Assembly: GCA_963691655.1 (NCBI GenBank)
Contig: OY829326.1
Coordinates: 81,089,235-81,153,234, forward strand
Length of the DNA: 64,000 bases
Origin: Toxonevra muliebris
Taxonomy: Eukaryota; Arthropoda; Insecta; Diptera; Pallopteridae
Direction: 5' to 3'
This document shows positions 22,667 through 32,869 of this stretch, piece after piece; positions within the stretch are counted from its first letter, which is position 1; every line of letters begins with the position of its first letter. A program made the position numbers and the translations under genes. Below the pieces are notes generated by a model. The model searched no databases. It was not told where the DNA came from and saw only the letters and a list, made by a program, of their open reading frames with translations.

Positions 22667-23014
22667 TTAATACTAAAATACCAATGTAACCAAATGGCGA
22701 CCGCAGTTTATTAACACATATTGCTATTTTATACCAATGTAGTCATTTGGCCACCAATACATTTTAGAAAAAATTTTGCACTTTTTAACTTTATCAACTG
22801 ATAATATAATTTCTTAAACATTTATTTAAACGGGAATATTTTTTGTTTACAAGAAAATTTATGATTTAATGTTTTTTTTACAGAAAGAAAATATATGAAG
22901 CAACAAAATGAAAAATAACCAGAAGTCATCAAACAAATATTAAGAGTTTTAGGGATTACCAATAAATAAGTTTGAATATTTAAACGCGAAAATTTCAGGG
23001 GATGTTGTCTTTTA

Positions 23015-23086
23015 ACCCTAACACTTTTTTAATGGGGAAAATCGGACAAATGATAAGGTTACGGCTATGGTACGGAAAGGGTTAAT
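23015..23086. repeat. Small TTAACCCT...AGGGTTAA element
   Basis: TTAACCCTAACAC at 23013 and GGAAAGGGTTAA ending near 23085 bound about 75 bp. Other lone GAAAGGGTTAA ends occur near 23658 and 46604, so the family is probably common here. Confidence 0.4.
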
Positions 23087-25640
23087 GTTTTATTGTTTTT
23101 GGTGTCTATAGAAAAGTTGTTTAATAGAAAAAATTGGTAAATAAATAATATTATCTGGGCGTTATGAGGCATTTGAGAGAACAAATTAGTCAAAAAAAGG
23201 TAAAATTTGTGGAAAGAAAACTCATGGATTTTGCACTACGGAACGAATTTCCACCACCGTATTCAGCTGAATCACTTTTTCCTCTTTCGAAAACTGAAAT
23301 TACCATTTCGAGACACCCGTTTTCAGTCGATAGTAGGCAAAAAAGAGAATTCGCGGCGAAAACTGAAGCCGATTCCGGAAAATACGAAACGTTGGCATAA
23401 GTGTATTATTTCGGTAGGGTCTTACTTTGAAGGCGATACAAGAAATTTTAATGAATAATAAATATCTTGTATTTTATAGACCAATTCCCGTTACCTTTTT
23501 GTTTATTTTTGTTTCATTTAGTGTATTTATGAGTTCTGTTGTTGGGACATTACATTCCAAATTTTTAAATCGCGCCTCGCAGCGAAAATTAAAATAAAAA
23601 ATTTAATATTAGCTAGTACATAGTATATAACATATCCAGAAAATTGTTATGGGAGCGAAAGGGTTAAGAGGTAATTTATTCAAACTTAATGATTTTTAAT
23701 TCGAAAGTTTCTTTGAGCCAAAAAATGCTTTTGAAAAGTTTAATAACTTTTTTTTTAGGGAATTACAAAATGAAAAAGGTTGACTTATATTAAATAATAT
23801 AAAATAATATAATATAAAATTTAAAATTTTACAGAAACTTAGTAAAAATTATTTGGAATTGAGGAGAGCAGCAAGGAAAGCAACCTACGAACGACCATTA
23901 CATATGTAACTCAAAATCTCATAGTAACATTCAAAGAGACACATTCCGCTTCTTCGTCCTAAAGTATATGCAAGATGTATGTATGTATGTATATTTACAT
24001 ACAGGTAAATCTTGGCGCATGTGCGCACATATTTCACTCAAATAGATGAACAGGCATATAAGCACAAATATATAAGTATGTAATTTTGCTCACCTGAGTT
24101 TAAAGTGCGCCGGAGGGGTGGGGGAGAGAGAGAGGGAGCGGATGACGAGCGCATATGAGGCATGAGGTAAAACGAGTGACAGTCGTTGCCATTTGAATTA
24201 TCGTGCGCCACATTCAGCGATTAAAAATTTATGAATGAAAAGTTACTCTGCATGCATTACATCGAAAATTCGAACATTTTGTAACATTTCCTTTTTTGTT
24301 TTTTGTTGTTTTCTTTTGTCGTTCTGGGCTTGTCAATTTCAATAATAATTTGCAAAACCATTTTTTATACATACTTACATATGTATATGCATATATGTTG
24401 TATTGTATTTTCAAAAATTACATAAAATACTTACAAGTATAAATAATGTGACCATGTACCCCGAAATTCCCTGGATTGTCTTGTCTTCAGTGACATTTCT
24501 ATCCTGCAATACCCATTACCCTGTAAGTACTGTATTTATTCTTTGTGAGAAGAATTATTTTAATTTTTTTTCCCCCAAAAACCAAAAAGTTCTAAGAGTT
24601 CCACACTTATCAAATATGAATCCGAGTAAAAAAAGTGCAATTTAAAAACGAATACCTACCTAGGTAAGAATGATACACGGTCTTCATAAAACAAGCATTT
24701 CCGCCTAATATTTCCACCAGAAAATATATCCTGTTTTTATCCTGTTTTCTAGATCCAGGTGAACATATGGCCCCCTATGCATACATATATTTTATTGTTA
24801 TATTTTCAAAGTTTCATCGAAACCATTTTCTCTTCCTGTGTTTTATCCTTAGTTTGCAACTGCATATATAAAATGGATACATGTATTTTTGTAGCATGCG
24901 AGAATAAAAGTTCAACTTCATTTATTATGCACTACATGTCGCACACGTTACAAGAACAACAACAACAACAACAAAAATAATAATGGCAACACGTTACAAA
25001 TAAATAAATGGTAAGAGCAAACTTTACAAAACTTTTGACTTGACTTAAGCTATTTTGAAGTTATTATAACATGATAAAATTAATACCAAACAAATTACAC
25101 ACGGCAATGATGATTTTCCCCTAATTGAATATCGAAATGGTTTCAAATATTTTATTAAGTAGCCCCATATAACGAAGCAAAATTTTTCTTCAAATAATAA
25201 TTTAAGGTTGAAATTTATCATTTCATTCTTTTTCTAGGTAGTTCGGTTAAGTTCAGTTAAAAATGGCAAAAATTGGTGAGAAGTTGAAACAGTTCCTGGT
25301 ATACGGATGAGTATGAATAAGTGCACACCAAAACTATACAGGGTGGTCCGATTTGAGTGTAAAAAATTTTAAGATTTATGAGAAAAAAATTGTTTTGAAT
25401 ATATGGTGTATTTCTTTGTATATGTATTTTTTTCGTTTAATCGATTGGGAAACTATCTGAAAACGTCTACAATTCCAAGTATTTTCGAAATTATTGCCGG
25501 CAGTGCATGAGCGTGCCGACCTTCGGCGAGTACCTTAACGAAACTGCGTGCACGATTACGCAAAAAATATTAAACTTTTTGACTTTCATTTTGTTGAACA
25601 TTAAATTATTACTCTATATGAACCACAAATATCAATGACT
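23087..25640. other. Intergenic sequence
   Basis: Contains TTAA-type ends, microsatellites and the GAGAG cluster. The 78-codon frame at 23164-23400 has balanced composition but no recognised motif. TACAGGGTGGTCCGATTTGA at 25337 resembles a DNA-transposon end without a partner. Confidence 0.4.
24121..24142 (+). promoter_or_regulatory. GAGAG cluster, possible GAGA-factor sites
   Basis: GGGGGAGAGAGAGAGGGAGC sits in a locally GC-richer stretch (24100-24210). GAGAG runs bind GAGA factor in flies, but this one is not next to an identified gene. Confidence 0.2.
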
Positions 25641-25651
25641 TTATCAATTTT

Positions 25652-25975
25652 GGTGGTCGCCGTAGCGTAGAGGTTAGTGTTTTGGACTGCGACGCAGAGG
25701 TGCCCTGGGTTCATATCTCGCCACGCTCAAAAATCAAAAATAGAAAATAAAAATTTTTCTGTACGGCATGCCGCGGCACCACCTCTTGGCTGGCAATGGT
25801 AAACCCAAAGAGTAAAAAAATGCCTATGAAAAGCTTTTCACTTCGTCGTTCGGATTCGGCATAAAACTGTAGGTCCCTTCCATTCGTGTATAAATATAAC
25901 GCACACAACATGAATGGATGCGAAAAGCTCGGCTTTGGCTCTCCATGGGCTGTCATGTCATAATAATAGTAGTAG
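25652..25975 (+). mobile_element. SINE family 2, copy E
   Basis: About 324 bp with an A-box-like CGTAGCGTAGAGGTTAGTGT, a B-box-like GGGTTCATATCTC, TTGGCTGGCAATGG, CGTCGTTCGGATTCGGCA with AAACTGTAGGTCC, then GCGAAAAGCTCGGC and CCATGGGCTGTCATG, ending in a TAA/TAG repeat tail. An 11-bp duplication TTATCAATTTT flanks it (25641-25651 and 25976-25986). The open frame on the opposite strand here (25711-26028) is a by-product and not a gene. Confidence 0.9.
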
Positions 25976-26554
25976 TTATCAATTTTTAATATTTTTATAA
26001 GCACAAATATCAAAAAGCTTGACATCAAAAATCGAAGTTTTGGCTCAAAAAGCGGAAAATTTTCTTAATGCTCGACTTTCATTGGTTTTGGTTTTTGGTT
26101 CACATAGAGTAAAAAGGTATATGAATTATGAAAATAAAAATTATTTCTGTTTCAGTTGAGAATTCCGGGCGCTATTGTGTACGCGGTCTAACTACTTCGG
26201 CGGCGAGACATTCCAGTCTACTATAGTTTTTTCCGCCATTTTGAAACATTTTGGTGTTTTTATGTTTTTTTTTTTTTGCTAAACATTTATAAAAAATTGA
26301 TTAAACTACGCCTCTATCCTGTTTTTTTTTAGAAAGCACCTTTTACCTGACTCTAAACACATAATTTTTTAAGTTTTTCAAAACATAAACTAAAAACTCT
26401 GGAGAAAATTATAGAAAACTATGTCAAGACTACTGTCCTAGTAAGATTCCCGTTACATCCATGCCAACCATTCGCACCTATGGGTAGGAGCTTCACGAAC
26501 TCAACTGGACCGTATTTAATATCATGCGATAAAGCTAATAGGAGACAGTAGTGT

Positions 26555-26920
26555 TTCCATCTGGCATGCTCGACTCTATTCTACCGCTATTTTCATGATA
26601 GATGTTCTGTGTTCTCTAGAGCTACACGAATAGCAAGTGAAACTCACGCATTCCCGGTGGGCACGGTATTCCAACGCACGCATTACAGGAATAATTCTTT
26701 CCAATGCCGTACCGCACGATTATGGAACAGGCTCCCTGCAAACAGGCTCCTGATTGTTATGACCTTTCCAAATTTAAAACAAACGTTCACAGATACTTCT
26801 CCCTCTTTCCTCCTCCCATTAACCTATCTTCCTTTCTCAATCAACACGATATGGTGCAAAAGGTCTTGCATTATTGCAAATGCAACATTTTTCAACTATC
26901 ACAACAGCAAATATATGTGA
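26555..26920 (+). pseudogene. Jockey-like LINE, C-terminal fragment
   Basis: The translation reads LFYRYFHDRCSVFSRATR, then HYRNNSFQCRTARLWNRLP, then after a frameshift near 26740 CYDLSKFKTNVHRYFS. This order (FYRYxHxRC, FxxRTxRLWNxLP, FKxxVHRYL) is the C-terminal end of jockey-clade reverse transcriptase proteins. It is 5' truncated and frameshifted, so it is dead. Confidence 0.75.
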
Positions 26921-27216
26921 TACGCAATAAAAATTTGCATTTGCAATAATGAGGAGCTGCTACGTATTAGAATTTTTGAAAACTTTTATTTACTTTAATC
27001 ATCAAAATTAATTCTAAATATTGACTTTTTGTCATCCCACCTAATCGCCTAAACAAATTTTAGTTTACTGTTCTTTTTGTTACGTTCCATGATTGCTCTT
27101 CCGTTGCTTCCACCAATATTGATACTCTTTCATTGCCATTAAATCATTCAATTAAAAAAAATTATGGTTGTCCCTACCGAAGAAATTTTTGGCAGGACAC
27201 TATTCAAGAGTACCTA

Positions 27217-27525
27217 AGGAGTGCGCAATAAATTGTAACACAGTTTTTTACTTCCTACTTTTGTTACAAGTGTCCGATTAAAAAGAAAGCATATCATCGT
27301 CTTTGATATTAATGACAGATGAAGCCAAAATAAATTATTTTCATTTGATGGAGGGAATTCCGGAAAAAGTTCTAAAATTCCTTAAAAAAATTATAATTAA
27401 TTTTTTTTTTTTTTTTTTGTAAAGAATTTGAATAAAGTTAAAATAAAAAACTTTCGCATAATTTCGATTCACGGCTTACTTGATTTTTGAATTTTCTATG
27501 TTACAACCTTTTCGTGCGCACTCTT
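27217..27525. mobile_element. 309-bp MITE with TA duplication
   Basis: Ends AGGAGTGCGCAATAAATTGT then AACA, and inverted AAGAGTGCGCACGAAAAGGT then TGTAACA, each next to TA. A Tc1/mariner-type nonautonomous element with no coding sequence. Confidence 0.65.
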
Positions 27526-28769
27526 TATATTTAATACAATACAAAATTTTCAAATATTTTCTGTTTAATTGTTTTTGGGATTTTTGATTTATTTTTTCTA
27601 TTTCTTTCACACAAATTGGGTCTTATTTCATTACGAAATAAAGCTCCATTTTTCGGGTCTTATTACTAGTTTCCGAGTATGCAAAGCCTATGGCACCTAA
27701 TTTTTCATTTTACTTTTTAAGTAGGCTTTCATGCCTACTAATATTTAACGCTGTTTATTTAAAAACTAGAACCAAACCACTATTTTCAGGGCCAGATTTG
27801 GATTTGGCCAGACGGGAAAATCCTGTCGGAATTGCCTATAATTGGTCCGGCAATCGAAACAAACAAAACGGCCGATTTCAAATTTTAACATTGTTTCGAA
27901 ATGCTGCTTGAATTATTTTCCCTTCCTTTGAGAATTATTTCAATTGATTTTAAATAGTTTTGCTAATTTCTTTCGAAAAAAAAAATTAATTACTCCCAAA
28001 ACTGCCCTTCGAATAAGGTCGCTGAATGAACAGAGAGGCCAAAGTTATTGACTGCTCGCTGCGCTTTATTCATTAGGTATTTCTATCTTATCTGTGCGTT
28101 TTAATCTCAATTATTTTGTTTTTTTTTTTTGTGACCTTTATTTATAGAACAACGTGACATTCATGCTTACATATGTATACACATACATACATACATTTAT
28201 TGCTATGTACATTTTTAAGTATAAATGAATATGATAGTTTGTATATAGTACCTAGTATATTACTATTAATGTAGTATATACTTAGTTGAATATTCATAAT
28301 TTTAATGATGGTTAATAATGTCATATTTACCTATAGTATACCTGCCCATCAATTCCTATTTGTTTAGTGCATGACGTATGCAAGCACATATTCAGATACT
28401 TTGAGTATAGTAGTAGTATTTCCCCATGAACTTTACCCATTATTAAATTAAAGTGGTACTGGCGTTTTCACTTCTGCATATGTAATTATAATTTATTTTG
28501 ATATTAGTAATTTTTAATTTTAGTAAGCGGTTTTTTTTTGCTAATATTCTCGTACCTAAATATTTTAAATTACAGTACATTTTTTAGTTCTTCCCCAAAA
28601 ACATATTTGGTTAACAATGTTGTGCCTTTTTAGATAATAAGTAATATGCAGAAATATGTTGGGTTTAATTTTATTTCTCATTTGTTACAAATGAATAAAA
28701 TAAAGTTAAACTGTAAAATTAAATTAAAAGTTAATTTCATTGTCAGTTTTTTAACATTACATGATGTTA

Positions 28770-30330
28770 TGGCCTTTATCCACTTGTGGATCTTAGGGCC
28801 TCCCCAACGCCTGTGCGCCACCGTGTACGGCGATGACCATCAATTCGTTCCAACTCATCCCGATTTGCAAGTTGTTTTAGGTCTCCCAACCAATCGTCCC
28901 TCTTGTATGAATAGGTTCCATTGCATGGCATGTTTGGCAATATATGTATGGAATTTATTCGTTATTCGTTAGATATGCGGTCGGGTCAGAAGATACCCAG
29001 GATGTCACGAAGGTAACGATTAGTAATTGCTTGCAGCTTTTGCGTTATTTCGGTGGTAACTTTCCATGTGCTGGACCAAGCCAGATCTTATTCAGCATAC
29101 CAAAGACCGACGTAGCTTTATTGATTTGGCAGTTGAAATCGTCTTCCGTACCATTGCCATCCTCAGAGACAATTCTACCAAGGTATCGAAAATTATTAAC
29201 ACTCTTTATCATGTTTTCATTAATGAGAACTTGTGTAGTCGAGGAATTCGACAGTCTGAGGATTTCCGCCCTAACATGGTTTATATTCAGCCCTACAGAG
29301 TTGGCTTTCCTCGAAATATTTGTGGCCATCTGATGAATTCCATAATTCTATGCGAGAGAAGGCATACATCGTCAGCGTAATCTAGGTGTATGAGATACGA
29401 AATCAAGGTTCATTATATACCACCGCGGCACAAAGCACATCATTTACCACCATGCGGAATAATACTGGTGACAAGATGCACCCTGCCTCGCTCCACATCG
29501 AATTCGTCGGAAAGCATGTTTCTATGAAGCACTTGAGACTTTGACCCTCATATGTTGCTTTAATTTATGCCACCAGTTTGTAAGGTATACCTCTCCTACG
29601 CAAGGCTAACCATATGGACCCTCTGTTAATACTGTTGAAGGTTTTCTCGAAAGCTGTTATCTATGTATTAAAGGTGTAATGGTGACCTATATTCTACGCA
29701 TTGTTCCATTATCCTCAAGGTGTTGAAGTGGTCGACGCAGGAGGATCCAGAGCGAAAACCAGCTTGTTCGTCTTCGAACTGATTTTCGACTTGTTTCTTT
29801 ATTCGGTTTAGTATAATTTTTGCAATAATTTTACTAACCGCAGGAAGAACGCAAATGCCTCTCCAGTTACCGCACTCCATCAATTTGCCTTTTTTTTTTG
29901 GTAGCTTGACAAACTTACCTTTTTTCCACTTGGCGGGTAGGCATTGTTATTTTTTAGTGACTTGATTGCAAAAATTATTTCAAACTTGCTGGGAGGCGCG
30001 GTACGTAGGTGGAGACATTCTTTGAAGCATGCCTCAAGCTGGGGTCGAGAAACGTCATCAGAAACTATGCGATTTAAGACCGCTATCTTCATCGGTTAAG
30101 CTTGTCCGAGTTTAGCAAAGACCCGTCTAGGCTTTTCACTGGGTTCTGGTTTGAACTTCTTTTACTGATTAGATTTCTGGGTACTCTCATAGACCGTTCT
30201 GCTATCTCCTTTGCTTGCTGCTTCCTTAGCTTCTGCTGCCAGCGCATTGATGTGATTGCGCTTATCTCTACGTACACTTCGTTGTACTTCTTAAATTTTA
30301 CGACGATATTGGAACTCGAGCTCCATACAT
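28770..30330 (-). pseudogene. RTE-like LINE reverse transcriptase relic
   Basis: On the minus strand: a linker with KQQAKEIAERSMRVPRN, then ECGNWRGICVLPAVSKIIAK and EDEQAGFRSGSSCVDH (reverse transcriptase motifs), YADD at about 29368-29379, NNFRYLGRIVSEDGNG, and a C-terminal remnant near 28860. The order and the RYLGxxVSxDG motif fit the RTE-like group. Multiple stops and frame changes make it nonfunctional. The plus-strand frames in the same region are by-products. Confidence 0.75.
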
Positions 30331-30652
30331 TTTTATAATCGAAATATGAAATTACTAGAGCCTTGTGTATCCCTAGTCAGCGTCTAGCATGCATATCTTG
30401 TTAGGGCCTCGATATGTTGAATTCGTAAGGTAAAAGGTTGCACTACAAATGAGTTTCTCTAATATCGCCTTGACAGCGGCAGGATAAACGGAAATACGGC
30501 TTCGTCAGAAACTAAACAATTGTTCCAGGTCGAATATTTAAGTGAATCAGCATTAACAGAATGGTGAAGGGAAGATGTTCCATTGCAATATGTGTTCAAT
30601 TATAAGGTTTATGTCAATGCAGAAACCGTCCATCGTAACTACGGAAGAAGAA

Positions 30653-30883
30653 GACGACCTCGATAGTCTACTGAGTAGTGCACAAGACTTTCATGCGGGA
30701 ACTTCGGGTTAATTCTCATAACCTTCTTCTATCAATATGAAGTGTATGAGAATTATAAGATAGTGAACAAGAACACACCTTGGTTGGTAATGGCAAAATC
30801 ACACCGCCGTCCGCAATCGGCGTTAATCACAATGGGCTGTTCAGGCCTCAGTGTGTCTCTCGACAGCCACTTCAACCTAACCT
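30653..30883 (+). mobile_element. SINE family 1, copy C, lacking box B
   Basis: About 231 bp, same family. The A-box region (TAGTCTACTGAGTAGTGCAC) is present, but the sequence jumps from CTTCGGGTT directly to AATTCTCATAACC, so the B box and about 25 bp after it are missing. The tail carries GACAGCCACTTCAACCTAAC. A target-site duplication AACTACGGAAGAA plus an A/G tract flanks it (30637-30652 and 30884-30900). Confidence 0.9.
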
Positions 30884-31216
30884 AACTACGGAAGAAAAAA
30901 CTAGTGAGTTTTGCGGTTTGAAACACCAAAGCTAGAAATTCCACATGAACTGTAGTTCTTTAAATTCCGAAATCTTGTCCATTTCCATTTAAATAATACT
31001 CTGTGGAAAGTTCATACGAAAAAAATTCCCCGGCAATAAATACAACACTGATAGATAAAAAACCAACAACAACAAAAATTCACTGATTCGCCGATGCGAG
31101 CAATTAAACTTTAATCATTATCGTAATGAACAAAGCAATGTCACAATGATCACCGAAAAGAGCATTTTTAAAAATTACCAAAATTCAAACTTTTGATACT
31201 TTTCATATTTTTTAAG

Positions 31217-31254
31217 TATAAAAACAATAATTTTGCGAAATTTTTCGTTTAGTG
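31217..31254 (+). promoter_or_regulatory. Core promoter of the glycine-rich gene
   Basis: TATAAAAA at 31217-31224 is followed about 31-34 bp downstream by a TTTAGTG initiator-like site near 31251. This predicts a 5' UTR of about 100 bp before the ATG at 31354. Seen by eye; the transcription start is inferred. Confidence 0.5.
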
Positions 31255-31353
31255 AAAAAGAATATCGAAGTGAGCAGTAAACGGTTTTATTGTTTTGATT
31301 TTTTGTTTTAAATAAATTTTGAAATACGTGTATTCTACTTTAAATTTCGGCAA

Positions 31354-31974
31354 ATGTTTTCATTACGGAATTTCGTATTAAGTTCAATGCTTTTAATTGT
31401 CATTATTTCGCGGCATGTCGTCAAAACTCAATATGGCGGTTCTGGTTACCCATACGGTTACGGAGGGGGTGGATATGGGGGAGGTGGATATGGTGGTGGT
31501 TATGGCGGTGGTTATGGTGGTGGTATTTTTGGAAATGGTTATGGCATTGGTGGCGGTGGCTACTTTGGTGGAGGATATCCCAGCTATGGATACTACCCGT
31601 ATCCTTATTATGGAGGTGGCGGCGGTATCGGTGGAGGCGGTTTCGGTGGTGGAGGTATCGGTGGCGGAGGTATCGGTGGCGGTGGTATCGGCGGGGGCAT
31701 TGGAGGTGGTTACGGCTCGTATCCGTGTTATGGCGGCTATAATTGCGGTGGCGGTTATCCTAATTATGGAAGTTATCCATATTATGGCAATGGCTTAAGT
31801 AAGTTCAGCGTCTGCGTGATGCAAATCATAAATTTTAGTTATCCCATTGGGAATGATGTATTAAAATACTACAGTGTTTTGGACTTGTTACTTTTATTAG
31901 ATACAGCTTATGCCAGCAGCAGTGGAGGCGTAGCGAGTGCTCAGGCATCGAGTGGGGGTGGATATTTTGGATGA
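31354..31974 (+). CDS. Secreted glycine-rich structural protein, two exons
   Basis: A secreted protein of low-complexity glycine-rich type, as found in insect cuticle, eggshell and silk-like matrices; the exact role is not recognisable. Residues 1-26 form a signal peptide (MFSLRNF then a hydrophobic run to about residue 19), followed by GGY, GGGI and PYYG repeats to about residue 147. Exon 1 is 31354-31798 and ends at a GTAAGT donor (31799). Exon 2 is 31901-31974 after a TTATTAG acceptor. The 102-bp intron splits a codon (A|AT) and splicing keeps the frame, giving about 172 residues ending in a Ser/Ala/Gly tail (GGGYFG). Without splicing the frame also stays open (206 residues), but the extra segment is non-repetitive and glycine-poor, so splicing is preferred. 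The start has a good context (GGCAAATG). A TATA box lies about 135 bp upstream and AATAAA about 200 bp downstream. It stands alone between a SINE and a LINE. The family is certain only as a glycine-rich secreted protein; no homologue is named. Confidence 0.8.
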   Translation: MFSLRNFVLSSMLLIVIISRHVVKTQYGGSGYPYGYGGGGYGGGGYGGGYGGGYGGGIFGNGYGIGGGGYFGGGYPSYGYYPYPYYGGGGGIGGGGFGGGGIGGGGIGGGGIGGGIGGGYGSYPCYGGYNCGGGYPNYGSYPYYGNGLSKFSVCVMQIINFSYPIGNDVLKYYSVLDLLLLLDTAYASSSGGVASAQASSGGGYFG

Positions 31975-32177
31975 TTTCAATGTTTGCTAATTTGTACTGC
32001 CAGCTCCTTCCTCATCTACTAGTTCTTAGTAAGAGTGCGTTCATCATTTTCATCAAACAATCCACTTATTTATACATATTTTTGTAGTTTTAATACTTAA
32101 TTGTCATATGAACCTACAGAAATGATCGCTTACCTCATTTCGTAGTTTTATTATTATTTTTAGGTATGTTAAGTAAT

Positions 32178-32183
32178 AATAAA
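32178..32183 (+). terminator. Poly(A) signal AATAAA of the glycine-rich gene
   Basis: AATAAA lies about 205 bp after the stop codon at 31974, in AT-rich sequence, and is a plausible 3' end for the gene. The actual cleavage site was not determined. Confidence 0.4.
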
Positions 32184-32869
32184 TATGTACCTAGCAATGC
32201 TTTAAATTTTGTTTATTTATTTTACTTTATTTTGGCAGGAAGCTTTCAGGATGAACGATGTGCGATCGTAGATACAATAATACATGCCATATTATTATCT
32301 GTAGTTCCGTTTTTTCAGTAAAATCTCATATTTTTAAATTTTCCCGGGTTCTTACTTACTTGGCTGAACAACCGATGATCGTTCTTTCTAACCAACTGAC
32401 GCTAGAGCGCCAGTCTTTCAGCGCAAAATATGTGAACTCGAATCGTATATTTCCCATGGCGGAGCGCTTTCTTCAATTCGCTCAACACGATACAAAAATT
32501 CGCTGGACTTTTATAGGATTGATTTGCAAAATTTTGAATGTTCACAGCGAAGATTTCAAAAGATAGGTTAACGTAGTAGTCAGTACTTTTTTTCAAAGGA
32601 AAATAACTTTGCCAAATTACATTTATCTCCCAAGCAAACTATTTCAGAGCTGCGTGGAAGAGGCTGATGTCAGAGGAAGTGGAATCTTGGTTTTCGTGGA
32701 GAGGCTGCAATAACAATGATGCTATTAATAGCTTATCTAGGTTTTTGTATGTGCCTATAATTTAAAATTGTCCAAGTGGGAAAGACTCCTTGAATATATT
32801 GGTTTCAAAGAGCAAATGACATAAATATCACCTAAACAGAAGGGAATGAAGTAGTTGATTCAGGAATAG
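32184..32869. other. Intergenic between the glycine-rich gene and the LINE
   Basis: The frame at 32258-32566 (102 codons) shows no known motif. Part may be older LINE sequence. Confidence 0.4.

Larger units (their letters stand above)
25987..28769. other. Intergenic, with LINE and MITE fragments
   Basis: Outside the jockey fragment and the 27.2 kb MITE, nothing coding was recognised. The 73-codon frame at 27690-27911 is unassigned. Confidence 0.4.

Noticed and set aside
23164..23400. 78-codon charged frame
   Set aside because: Protein-like composition but no homology recognised and it lies among TTAA-type repeats; not enough to call a gene.
25660..25730. tRNA gene in the second SINE
   Set aside because: Same reasoning: degenerate B box, repeated element, flanking target duplication.
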